39,197 bases of DNA from JACCTH01 sp035281645 (GTDB lineage: Bacteria > Actinomycetota > Acidimicrobiia > Spongiisociales > ZC4RG35): the NCBI GenBank assembly GCA_035281645.1, contig DATEDN010000009.1, positions 1 to 39,197 on the forward strand, written 5' to 3'. The notes below the pieces were generated by a model that was not told where the DNA came from, did no database searches, and was given only the letters and a program-made list of their open reading frames with translations. Both the position numbers and the translations under genes were made by a program. Positions 23,239 to 30,316 of the stretch are shown piece by piece (positions within the stretch are counted from its first letter, which is position 1; each line of letters begins with the position of its first letter).

Positions 23239-23909
23239 CCCGGCGAGTATATGGACGGGTCGCTTACGGCCAGATTGGTGCGAATCATCTCGAGCACCGT
23301 CGCCAGCGCGTTGGGGTTGTATCCCTCGGGGATGATGAGGTCGGCGTAGCGCTTCGAAGGCTCGACGAACTCGAGATGCATCGGGCGCACCGTGGAGAAG
23401 TATTGGTTCAAGACCGAATCGAGAGTTCGGCCCCGTTCACCGATGTCGCGTTCGATCCGACGCGCCAGTCGCAAATCGGCATCGGTATCGACGTAGATCT
23501 TGAGGTCGAGATGAGAACGAAGGTCGGGGTCGGCCAGCACCAGAATCCCCTCCACGATCACCACTGGGGTGGGCTCGGCTCGCACTCTTTGGGCGGCGCG
23601 CAGGTGAGCGGAGAAGTCGTAGGTCGGGATCTCGATGACCTCACCCTTGCCTAACAGGATGAGGTGCTCGATTAACAGCTCGGTCTCCAGAGAATCGGGA
23701 TGGTCGTAATTGACTGCCGCTCGTTCAGCGAACGCCAGCTCGGGTCGATGCCGGTAATAGGCGTCGTGCTGGATGATGGTGACCCCAGACAGGGTGGAGG
23801 CGACGGCCGCGGCGATAGTGGTCTTGCCGGAGCCCGATCCGCCGGCGATTCCGATCACCAATTGTTCTTGCGTATGTCTCCCCGGGATTAAGGGGGCGAT
23901 GCTACGCAA
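23235..23909 (-). CDS. udk: Uridine kinase
   Basis: 224-residue P-loop kinase phosphorylating uridine/cytidine to UMP/CMP in pyrimidine salvage. The P-loop GGSGSGKTT is at residues 23-31. IQHDAYYRHRPEL, YDHPDSLETELLIEHL, IPTYDFSAHLR and VVIVEGILVLADPDLRS all match uridine kinases. TTG at 23909 is the given start; TTG GTG within EQLVIGI (giving LVIGIAGG) is a shorter possibility, and no strong Shine-Dalgarno distinguishes them. The next gene upstream (DUF4388) ends 6 bp before it, so it is likely cotranscribed. Confidence 0.9.
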   Translation of the reverse strand: MRSIAPLIPGRHTQEQLVIGIAGGSGSGKTTIAAAVASTLSGVTIIQHDAYYRHRPELAFAERAAVNYDHPDSLETELLIEHLILLGKGEVIEIPTYDFSAHLRAAQRVRAEPTPVVIVEGILVLADPDLRSHLDLKIYVDTDADLRLARRIERDIGERGRTLDSVLNQYFSTVRPMHLEFVEPSKRYADLIIPEGYNPNALATVLEMIRTNLAVSDPSIYSPG

Positions 23910-23915
23910 GAACCC

Positions 23916-24803
23916 TTAGGAGTGGCCGGTCCTCAGCTTCCGCATGTCGCCCAGAACGTTGGAGACCAGAGTGGTCTCGGGAGCAGCGACCACGGACCTC
24001 AGAGCACGCCGATTGGGATCGACTTCATACTCCTCTTCGTTCCCATCCTCATCCTCGTCGTCGTCTTCGTAGTCGTCGTCGTACTCGTCATCGGTGGTCC
24101 CGGGGCTGAGGTCGACGGCCCCCGGGACTTGATGGTCGCCGAGCCAATCGAGGACGGGTAGCTCAGGCTCCGAGTTGACGACGACGCTGACCTCGTTGAG
24201 AACGATGGGTTCGGGAACCGGGACCGTGTCGATCGCTACCTCAACCTCAGTGTCTGGGGCCGGGACCGTCAGTCCCCGCCCGAGGAGGGCGCTGAGGAAT
24301 TGGAGGGCGCGGGAGTTGCCAAACGCATCTTGCAGGGACGCCAGGCTGAAGGAGGGAACAAGGGAACAAACCGCGGCCCACTCTTCGGAGTGGAGAGTGA
24401 CCGGGGTCGCAACTTCGGAGGCAAGACGGAGGGAAGTCGACTCGGTGACGCCCTGGGATGTGACCTCTTGCTCCATATGCCGGAGACGGTCGACCTCCAT
24501 CATCACTTCGGCGACGTCCCACCCGCGCAAGGCAGGGTCGAAGTCGGGTTCGGCAACAAGGAAGGCGCCATCTGCTGTCGAGGTGAGCACATGCAGCGCA
24601 TCGACGGTGGCCCGCAGCGCTTCTTCCGCATTGCGAGGAAGCCGTTGGCCCGCCAGGCCGGCACCAACGATGCGGCCATCACCGAAATGGATTACCCCGG
24701 GGCGCGAGCCATCAATTCGCAATGTGGCCGTCTTGGCCGTGACCCGCATTATCTGCAACAGGTCATTCACCGACCAGTTGCTAAGACTCCCCGAAAGAAG
24801 CAT
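23916..24803 (-). CDS. DUF4388 (PatA N-terminal-like) domain protein with acidic linker
   Basis: 295-residue cytoplasmic protein. The N-terminal about 105 residues (MLLSGSLSNWSVNDLLQIMR ... ATLRIDGSRPGVIHFGDGRIVGAG) match DUF4388, a domain often linked to two-component and gliding/regulatory systems. A second segment around 138-180 (EEWAAVCSLVPSFSLASLQDAFG) resembles a small winged-helix-like unit. Residues about 238-262 are almost purely Asp/Glu, followed by a short basic tail (NRRALRS ... MRKLRTGHS). ATG at 24803 has GGAGG about 11 nt upstream. Function unknown; it heads the minus-strand run ending at pspA/etfD. Confidence 0.75.
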   Translation of the reverse strand: MLLSGSLSNWSVNDLLQIMRVTAKTATLRIDGSRPGVIHFGDGRIVGAGLAGQRLPRNAEEALRATVDALHVLTSTADGAFLVAEPDFDPALRGWDVAEVMMEVDRLRHMEQEVTSQGVTESTSLRLASEVATPVTLHSEEWAAVCSLVPSFSLASLQDAFGNSRALQFLSALLGRGLTVPAPDTEVEVAIDTVPVPEPIVLNEVSVVVNSEPELPVLDWLGDHQVPGAVDLSPGTTDDEYDDDYEDDDEDEDGNEEEYEVDPNRRALRSVVAAPETTLVSNVLGDMRKLRTGHS

Positions 24804-24834
24804 CCCTCGTCGACCTCCTGAGTTACCAGGGATG

Positions 24835-24850
24835 TATCGGTCCTATCGGT
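24835..24850. promoter_or_regulatory. Direct repeat in divergent promoter region
   Basis: TATCGGT occurs twice (24835-24841 and 24844-24850) with a 9-bp period in the 80-bp gap between the DUF4388 gene and the carboxyltransferase gene. Direct repeats with near-helical spacing can be response-regulator sites. The evidence is only positional. Confidence 0.3.
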
Positions 24851-24883
24851 GGCGAAGTTGAGTGGGAGCTAGCCTCGAAATGG

Positions 24884-26482
24884 ATGCAGGTTCTCGGGAG
24901 CCGGGTGGATCGGCGGAGCGACGAGTTCGCCTCCAACTACCGGGCCAGTAGGGCTCGGCTCGACGAATTCGAAGCGCTCCAAGCGGAGGCTCGGCTGGGT
25001 GGGGGTCAGAAGTACATCGATCGCCACCGCTCCCGGGGGAAGATGCTGGTCCGGGAGCGGATCGAGCTCTTGCTCGACCCCGATTCGCACTTCCTCGAGC
25101 TCTCGACCTTGGCGGCATGGGGGACCGACAAAAACCTCGGCGCCAACGCCGTGACCGGCGTCGGGGTCGTCTCGGGAGTCGAATGCATGATTTCGGCCAA
25201 CGATCCCACCAGCCAGGCGGGGTCGTCCAATCGGTACAGCCTGGCCAAGACCCTCCGAGCTCAGGACATCGCTCGGGAGAACCGGCTGCCGCTTATCAAC
25301 CTCGTCGAATCGGGTGGGGCCGACCTGCCAGATCAGGCCGAGGTCTTCATCACTGGGGGAAAGTGGTTCCGAAACCTCACCCAGCTCTCACGCCTCGGTA
25401 TCCCAACCGTCGCCTTGGTATTCGGGAACTCGACCGCAGGCGGCGCCTATGTGCCAGCGATGTGTGACTACTCGGTGATGGTGAAGGAGCGGGCCAAGGT
25501 CTTTCTCGGTGGCCCGCCTCTGGTGAAGATGGCGACGGGCGAGGAGTCCACCGACGAAGAGTTGGGCGGCGCCGAAATGCATTCCCGCGTCTCGGGTCTC
25601 TCGGACTACTTCGCCCAAGATGAAGCTGACGCGATCCGGATCGGCCGTGACATCGTGGCCCACCTCAACTGGCGCAAGCACGGATACGGGCCCACCCAGT
25701 CGCCCGACGCCCCGATCCATGACGCTGACGACATCCTCGGCCTCATCCCGGCCGACCTACGTACACCCTTCGATCCTCGCGAGATCCTGGCTCGCACCCT
25801 CGACGGCTCTCGCTTTGAGGAGTACAAGGCGACCTACGGCACGTCACTCGTTACCGGGTGGGGATCGATTCACGGCTTCGTCATCGGCGTGCTCGCCAAC
25901 GCCCAAGGTGTGCTCTTCTCCGAGGAGGCTCACAAAGCCACGGAGTTCATTCAACTCTGCAACCGCTATGACACACCGCTGCTCTTCATCCACAACACCA
26001 CCGGCTACATGGTGGGCAAGGAGTACGAACAGCGGGGGATCATCAAAGACGGGGCGAAGATGATCAACGCAGTCGCCAACTCGACCGTCCCCCACGTTGC
26101 CCTGATGGCAGGGGTCTCGTATGGAGCCGGCAACTATGGCATGTCGGGGCGTTCATACAACCCGCGGTTTGTCTTTGGGTGGCCGAATCACAAGGTGGCG
26201 GTGATGGGGCCCAAGCAACTGGCAGGGGTGATGTCGATCATCGCCCGGCAGGCGGCGGTCGATCAGGGGCGGCCTTTCGACGAAGATGCCGACCAACAGC
26301 GACGCGCTCTTATCGAGACGCAGATCGGGCACGAGGAGCAGGCTTTTTTCTCCACTGCCCGCATCCGCGACGACGGCCTCATCGATCCCCGCCAGACCCG
26401 CCACGTCCTCGGAATCGCCCTCTCGGCCAGCCACTCAGCGCCAGTGCAGGGCTCGGCCGAGTTCGGCGTCTTCCGTATGTGA
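24884..26482 (+). CDS. Acyl-CoA carboxylase carboxyltransferase (beta) subunit
   Basis: 532-residue biotin-dependent carboxyltransferase of the methylcrotonyl/propionyl/geranyl-CoA carboxylase type. It transfers carboxyl from biotin to an acyl-CoA. The N-terminal half has GGGQKYIDRHRSRGKMLVRERIELLLD and NLVESGGADLPDQ. The two oxyanion regions are GNSTAGGAYVPAMCD and SYGAGNYGMSGRSYNPRF, and FIHNTTGYMVGKEYEQRGIIKDGAKM is highly characteristic of MCC beta subunits. ATG at 24884 gives the usual N-terminus; a second ATG 4 bp earlier is out of frame. The partner biotin-bearing subunit is at 30317-32293, separated by an island and three other genes. Confidence 0.95.
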   Translation: MQVLGSRVDRRSDEFASNYRASRARLDEFEALQAEARLGGGQKYIDRHRSRGKMLVRERIELLLDPDSHFLELSTLAAWGTDKNLGANAVTGVGVVSGVECMISANDPTSQAGSSNRYSLAKTLRAQDIARENRLPLINLVESGGADLPDQAEVFITGGKWFRNLTQLSRLGIPTVALVFGNSTAGGAYVPAMCDYSVMVKERAKVFLGGPPLVKMATGEESTDEELGGAEMHSRVSGLSDYFAQDEADAIRIGRDIVAHLNWRKHGYGPTQSPDAPIHDADDILGLIPADLRTPFDPREILARTLDGSRFEEYKATYGTSLVTGWGSIHGFVIGVLANAQGVLFSEEAHKATEFIQLCNRYDTPLLFIHNTTGYMVGKEYEQRGIIKDGAKMINAVANSTVPHVALMAGVSYGAGNYGMSGRSYNPRFVFGWPNHKVAVMGPKQLAGVMSIIARQAAVDQGRPFDEDADQQRRALIETQIGHEEQAFFSTARIRDDGLIDPRQTRHVLGIALSASHSAPVQGSAEFGVFRM

Positions 26483-26484
26483 GA

Positions 26485-26526
26485 TCAGATTTCAGATTTC
26501 AGATTTCAGATGTCAGATGTCAGATG
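26485..26526. repeat. Heptamer tandem repeat (TCAGATK), left
   Basis: Six consecutive 7-bp units beginning two bases after the carboxyltransferase stop: three TCAGATT then three TCAGATG. The period of 7 is exact over 42 bp. Related units occur in reverse orientation at 27294-27328. Confidence 0.9.
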
Positions 26527-26936
26527 AAACGATGGGGTTCCTCGGTCTGGCTGGAGTCGTGTTAGGACTGATCTTCGCTGCGAGGCGTGATAGACGAGAT
26601 AAGGAAAGAGACCAACGCGAATCGACGGAACGGCTGGAAGCGATCCGTGCTGGCCAATTAGCCACGCTGGCGGCGCATGTCTTGCACAGAGGGAAAATCG
26701 TGGAGCTAGCTGTGGTTAACCAAGGGCCTGGACCGGCCGTGCTCATGTCCGTGGAGGCGCTGGGCCACCCGGACCTTTTCATGGGTTCGCAGACCTTCGG
26801 TGATCAACTCCTACAAGGCGATAAACACGTCCTGCTCGTCGCCTTGTCGTTGGCACATCCACGACAAATGACGATCAGAATCACTTGGACCGATGAGCGA
26901 GGCGAGCAGTTGAGAGACCAGACCCTCGATTTTTAG
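26517..26936 (+). CDS. Hypothetical protein with N-terminal TM helix
   Basis: 139 residues from an ATG made by the heptamer repeat; ATG at 26532 (134 residues) is the more natural start. The N-terminus MGFLGLAGVVLGLIFAARRDRRDKERDQ is a single TM helix followed by a basic, charged juxtamembrane segment, so most of the protein should be cytoplasmic. The rest (AVVNQGPGPAVLMSVEALGHP ... MTIRITWTDERGEQLRDQ) looks like a beta-rich domain of unknown family. No Shine-Dalgarno apart from repeat sequence. Composition looks less GC-rich than flanking genes. I do not recognise it. Confidence 0.55.
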   Translation: MSDETMGFLGLAGVVLGLIFAARRDRRDKERDQRESTERLEAIRAGQLATLAAHVLHRGKIVELAVVNQGPGPAVLMSVEALGHPDLFMGSQTFGDQLLQGDKHVLLVALSLAHPRQMTIRITWTDERGEQLRDQTLDF

Positions 26937-27007
26937 GGCCTGTGAGCCGGTTAAGTAGGGAGTCGGCCTCTGTGAACTCAGAGACCGGCCCCCAGTCCCC
27001 GAGACCC

Positions 27008-27300
27008 AGTCAGATTGTTCGAAGGAGGCCATACCGGGAAGGCCGTTCGCCTTGTAGAACGAGCACGGTTGCGGCCGAGAAGGCGGGAAAGACCGAGCTC
27101 GCTTTCTCGAAACATCGATCGCCAGCGCTCACGAGCTTGAACATCACTTGATCCTCGTTTCAGACGTCGGCCCGGCCGATCCTGCCCGAACGGTCGAATT
27201 GATAGGGGAAATCGAGCAGATCCGGAAGATGACCACAGCTCTCCGACTCAGAAGCCTGAACGACCAAATCGAAACAAAGTCTGGCTCGACCCCAATCTGA
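27008..27300 (+). pseudogene. Decayed four-helix-bundle (S23/IVS) protein gene
   Basis: No intact gene, but two frames give pieces of a 23S-rRNA-intervening-sequence/four-helix-bundle protein. From 27008, SQIVRR and RSP echo the usual 'SQIRRAA.S.P' segment. After a frame change and a TAG at 27055-27057, the frame from 27058 reads ARFLETSIASAHELE, HLILVSDVG and ELIGEIEQIRKMTTAL, matching 'FARFL.IA.GS..ELE.QL' and 'E...I.KML' of the family. It ends at TGA 27298-27300 within the right repeat array. The N-terminal helix (usual VW..A) is missing. I read it as a truncated, frameshifted remnant. The 26937-27349 stretch holds nothing else beyond a weak hairpin at 26964-26987. Confidence 0.6.
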
Positions 27301-27328
27301 TGTCTGATGTCTGAAATCTGAAGTCTGC
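27294..27328. repeat. Heptamer repeat array, right (inverted)
   Basis: Five 7-bp units reading AATCTGA, TGTCTGA, TGTCTGA, AATCTGA and AGTCTGC. In reverse complement they become TCAGATT, TCAGACA and relatives, so they mirror the array at 26485-26526 and enclose the small ORF and the decayed gene. Confidence 0.85.
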
Positions 27329-27337
27329 GAAAGGGTT

Positions 27338-27343
27338 TACCCT
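27338..27343 (+). promoter_or_regulatory. Candidate -10 for redoxin gene
   Basis: TACCCT (TANNNT) ends 6 nt before the ATG at 27350, the spacing expected for a leaderless actinobacterial transcript. There is no clear -35, and the adjacent sequence is the repeat array. Eye-read. Confidence 0.35.
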
Positions 27344-27349
27344 GACCAA

Positions 27350-27925
27350 ATGGCTGCCACATCGACCATGCTCGCCCTCGGGACCGAGCTACCCAAGTTC
27401 CTGCTCAACGACGTTCGCACCAACGAGAGCGTCGGATCCGATGACTTCGCTGATCGGCCAGTGCTGGTCGCCTTTATCTGCGTCCACTGTCCCTATGTGA
27501 AGCGCATCCAGGACGGGCTTGCTCAGTTCGGAAAGGACTTTCTCGGTACGGAACTGGCAATTGTCGGCATCGCTTCCAACGACATCGAGGCCTATCCGGA
27601 GGATGCTCCCGAGAACCAGGCTCGAGTTGCGGATGAAGTCGGATTTACCTTCCCCATCCTCTTTGACGAAAGCCAGGAGGTCGCCCGCGCCTTCACCGCC
27701 GCCTGCACGCCCGATTTCTTCCTATTTGATCACGATCACCACCTGGCCTATCGGGGCCAGTTCGATGGGGCGCGACCAAGCAACGACGTGGAAGTGACCG
27801 GTGAAAGCCTGCGAGCGGCAGCGAGAGCAGTTCTCGCCCGCCAAGAGGTCAAAGTCGAGCAGGTGCCCTCGCTGGGATGCTCGATCAAGTTTCGCTCGGA
27901 GGGCGAGCCCGTCACCCTTCGCTAG
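27350..27925 (+). CDS. Thioredoxin-like (AhpC/TSA/PRX-like1) protein
   Basis: 191-residue redoxin. LVAFICVHCPYVKRIQDGLAQFGKDF carries a CxxC pair (Cys-Val-His-Cys) at the N-terminus of the first helix, typical of the PRX-like1 thioredoxin family. The fold continues with VGIASNDIEAYPEDAPENQ, PILFDESQEVARAF, ACTPDFFLFD and LAYRGQFDGARPSN, all family hallmarks; the C-terminal LGCSIKF adds the conserved late Cys. ATG at 27350 is 22 bp after the repeat array. The 3' end overlaps the convergent N-acetyltransferase gene by 14 bp. Substrate unknown. Confidence 0.9.
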   Translation: MAATSTMLALGTELPKFLLNDVRTNESVGSDDFADRPVLVAFICVHCPYVKRIQDGLAQFGKDFLGTELAIVGIASNDIEAYPEDAPENQARVADEVGFTFPILFDESQEVARAFTAACTPDFFLFDHDHHLAYRGQFDGARPSNDVEVTGESLRAAARAVLARQEVKVEQVPSLGCSIKFRSEGEPVTLR

Positions 27926-28790
27926 AGAGAAAGCGGGCCTCGTGGGCTGCCACCACTTTGGCCCACAAGGATTCGAGGGCTGCGGGCTCGACATCGAGGC
28001 GCAAACCAAACAGGTCGGTAATCACCGCCAGCCAGTCGCCGCGCTGTTCGAGCACCCGCTCTGAGCGTTGTTCGCCGTCAATCCGAGTCAGCACCAGACC
28101 CCGCAGTATGTCGACCCCGGTCGCATGGCGCCGCTGAGCGGTCAGCACTCTCACGAAACCCGAGTCAGGCGATGTCGACAAGTAGGCGTGGCGCTCACAG
28201 AAGGCGTCGATCGAGACCGCCCCCAGTCGGAAGCTCATCCCGGCGAAAGAACCGATCGGGTCATGGGCGAGGTGCCAATCGCCGACGCCATCGTTGGTCT
28301 CGGCCAGCCCAAACCGCATCGGTGTTTGCTGGTAGTCACCAGCCACCAGCGGCAAGGGCTCATACAACGCGTCCCCCAACCCGGCGTCGACGTACCACCT
28401 GCCCTCGGGATTGGCGTCAGTCGGCAAACCTGCCACGACGAGGACGAGATGGTTGGTGAGCGACTCCGCACTAGGCCCCTCGGGACCATGGACGCCGCCG
28501 ATGTGCCGGCTCACGCGGTAGCCGAGGGCTCCCAGCAATTCGAAGAATGCGCCATTCAAGTGATAGCAATAGCCGCCTCGTCCCTCATGTGCCACGCGAC
28601 GGAACGAATCGATCGGGTCGATGCCCCACTGCTGTTCAAGATGAATCCAGATCGTCTCGTAGGGCACATGTTCGACCTGGGCCCGATGGAGACGAACCAG
28701 TGCCTCGGCTGAGGGCGGCTCGGTATCCAGTCCCAGCCGACGAAGGTAGGCGTCGACATCTGCGCTCTCCGGCGGCCTAGATCCAGTCAT
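27912..28790 (-). CDS. nat: Arylamine N-acetyltransferase
   Basis: 292-residue enzyme of the NAT family, acetyl-CoA:arylamine N-acetyltransferase. The catalytic triad is Cys75 in EGRGGYCYHLN, His114 in LTNHLVLVV and Asp135 in WYVDAGLGD. VPYETIWIHL and the surrounding order match bacterial NATs, and the length is typical. ATG at 28790 was chosen for the normal N-terminus; upstream in-frame sequence overlaps the divergent SLH gene. NAT acts on xenobiotic amines, or, as in mycobacteria, supports lipid/cholesterol catabolism; context here is uninformative. It starts 34 bp from the divergent SLH gene. Confidence 0.92.
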   Translation of the reverse strand: MTGSRPPESADVDAYLRRLGLDTEPPSAEALVRLHRAQVEHVPYETIWIHLEQQWGIDPIDSFRRVAHEGRGGYCYHLNGAFFELLGALGYRVSRHIGGVHGPEGPSAESLTNHLVLVVAGLPTDANPEGRWYVDAGLGDALYEPLPLVAGDYQQTPMRFGLAETNDGVGDWHLAHDPIGSFAGMSFRLGAVSIDAFCERHAYLSTSPDSGFVRVLTAQRRHATGVDILRGLVLTRIDGEQRSERVLEQRGDWLAVITDLFGLRLDVEPAALESLWAKVVAAHEARFLSSEG

Positions 28791-28824
28791 TGAGCGATTC
28801 AACCACCCAGCCGATAAGTGCTCG

Positions 28825-30297
28825 GTGCGCCTTCCAAGGTCTCTCGGCGTTCTCAGCCTTGTCGTCCTGCTGGCGGCTGACCTCCCGCCCGGCGGCACCT
28901 TCACAGACGACAACGGCAACCCTCACGAACCAAATATCGAGGCGCTCTACGCCGCCGGTATTACCTCCGGGTGCGCGGCGAGTCGCTTCTGTCCGAGCGA
29001 AGCCGTCACCCGCGGCCAGATGGCCACGTTTCTCGCCCGGGCCCTATCGCTGGCACCCACCGCGGTTGACTACTTCACCGATGACGAAGGCTCTCCCTAC
29101 GAAGACTTCATCAATCGCCTGGCGCAAAGCGGGATCACCACCGGTTGCAACACCGACAACTTCTGTCCCAACCACCCGGTCACCCGCGAGCAGATGGCGG
29201 CCTTCTTGGTCCGGGGCTACGGCTACGGCGTGGCGGCCGGCGACCAATTTGTCGACGACGAGAACTCGAGCTTCGAAGATGAGATCAACCGCCTCGCCGC
29301 CGCCGGTATCACCACTGGCTGCACGGCGGACCGCTTCTGCCCGATCGAGGCGGTGCTACGCGACCAGATGGCAACTTTCCTCGTCCGGGCCGAGGACCTT
29401 TCCCCCATCCCGGTACCAGCGCCCGCGGAGTGTCAGATACTTCCCCCTAACAACATTTGGAACACCCGAGTCGACCAGGCACCGGTTCACTCCCTTTCGT
29501 CCCAATACGTGTCGTCGATCGGGGCCACCTCCCACGTGCATGCCGACTTTGGATCCGGCGTTTGGCCTCCTGGATCAACCTCACCCATCGGCATCCCATT
29601 CGTCGACGCCGGCGCGAGCCCGATTCCGATCATCTACACCGCATATGGCGACGAGAGCGACCCCGGGCCGTTCCCCATTCCGCTCACCGCGCCGATAGAA
29701 GGTGGGCCCAGCTCCGATGGCGATCGCCACGTTCTTGCCCTCGACCAATCTGGGTGTCGTCTCTATGAGCTCTATCGGGCATTCCCGCAGACAAACGCCT
29801 GGACCGCCGACTCAGGGGCGGCATACGACCTCCGCTCCAACGCCCTCCGGCCTGAGGGTTGGACTTCGGCCGACGCCGCTGGCCTCCCGATCTTTCCCGG
29901 ACTGGTTCGCTACGAGGAGGTCGCTTCCGGGTTCATCGGACATGCCATCAGGTTCACCGCTCCCCAGACACAGCGGGCATACGTGTGGCCGGCGCGGCAC
30001 TTCGCCTCCTCCAACACCTCCACGAGCTTGCCGCCCATGGGACAACGATTCCGACTCAAAGCCTCGTTCGATCAGAGTGGGTACTCGCCCCAAGTGCAGG
30101 TGATCCTCACCGCTCTCAAGCACTATGGGATGGTCCTGGCCGACAACGGATCCCCTTGGTACCTCTCCGGTGCCCCCGACTCCCGCTGGGACAACGACCT
30201 TCTTCACGAACTGGGCGTGATCCCCGGTTCGGCGTTCGAAGCCGTCGACGTGTCCGCATGGCAAGTGGCCACCGACTCAGGTGAGGCCGCGCCCTAG
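28825..30297 (+). CDS. Secreted protein with three SLH domains
   Basis: 490-residue exported protein. The signal peptide RLPRSLGVLSLVVLLAA precedes three S-layer homology repeats at about 25-73, 84-131 and 141-188. Each has the form FxDDxxS..E..I..L...GIT.GC....FCP...VTR.QMA.FL.R, with paired Cys, as seen in Acidimicrobiia. A C-terminal domain of about 290 residues follows (ILPPNNIWNTRVDQAPVHSL, DPGPFPIPLTAPIEGG, DGDRHVLALDQSGCRLYELY, MGQRFRLKASFD, ALKHYGMVLADNGSPWYLSG). I recall this domain from other bacterial secreted proteins but cannot name it. GTG at 28825 gives the signal peptide directly. SLH domains would tether the C-terminal domain to the cell envelope. Confidence 0.88.
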   Translation: MRLPRSLGVLSLVVLLAADLPPGGTFTDDNGNPHEPNIEALYAAGITSGCAASRFCPSEAVTRGQMATFLARALSLAPTAVDYFTDDEGSPYEDFINRLAQSGITTGCNTDNFCPNHPVTREQMAAFLVRGYGYGVAAGDQFVDDENSSFEDEINRLAAAGITTGCTADRFCPIEAVLRDQMATFLVRAEDLSPIPVPAPAECQILPPNNIWNTRVDQAPVHSLSSQYVSSIGATSHVHADFGSGVWPPGSTSPIGIPFVDAGASPIPIIYTAYGDESDPGPFPIPLTAPIEGGPSSDGDRHVLALDQSGCRLYELYRAFPQTNAWTADSGAAYDLRSNALRPEGWTSADAAGLPIFPGLVRYEEVASGFIGHAIRFTAPQTQRAYVWPARHFASSNTSTSLPPMGQRFRLKASFDQSGYSPQVQVILTALKHYGMVLADNGSPWYLSGAPDSRWDNDLLHELGVIPGSAFEAVDVSAWQVATDSGEAAP

Positions 30298-30316
30298 AGA
30301 GCTACGCTCGGCGTCC

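Noticed and set aside
26964..26987. Possible terminator hairpin after the island ORF
   Set aside because: The stem is interrupted and short, with no T-run, and lies next to decayed sequence, so support is weak.
26942..27151. Small intact gene in the island
   Set aside because: The 69-codon frame contains only part of the four-helix-bundle similarity; the rest is in another frame, so it is treated as part of the pseudogene.
26485..27328. CRISPR array
   Set aside because: The 7-bp units are contiguous, with no spacers of 30-40 bp, and no cas genes are present.
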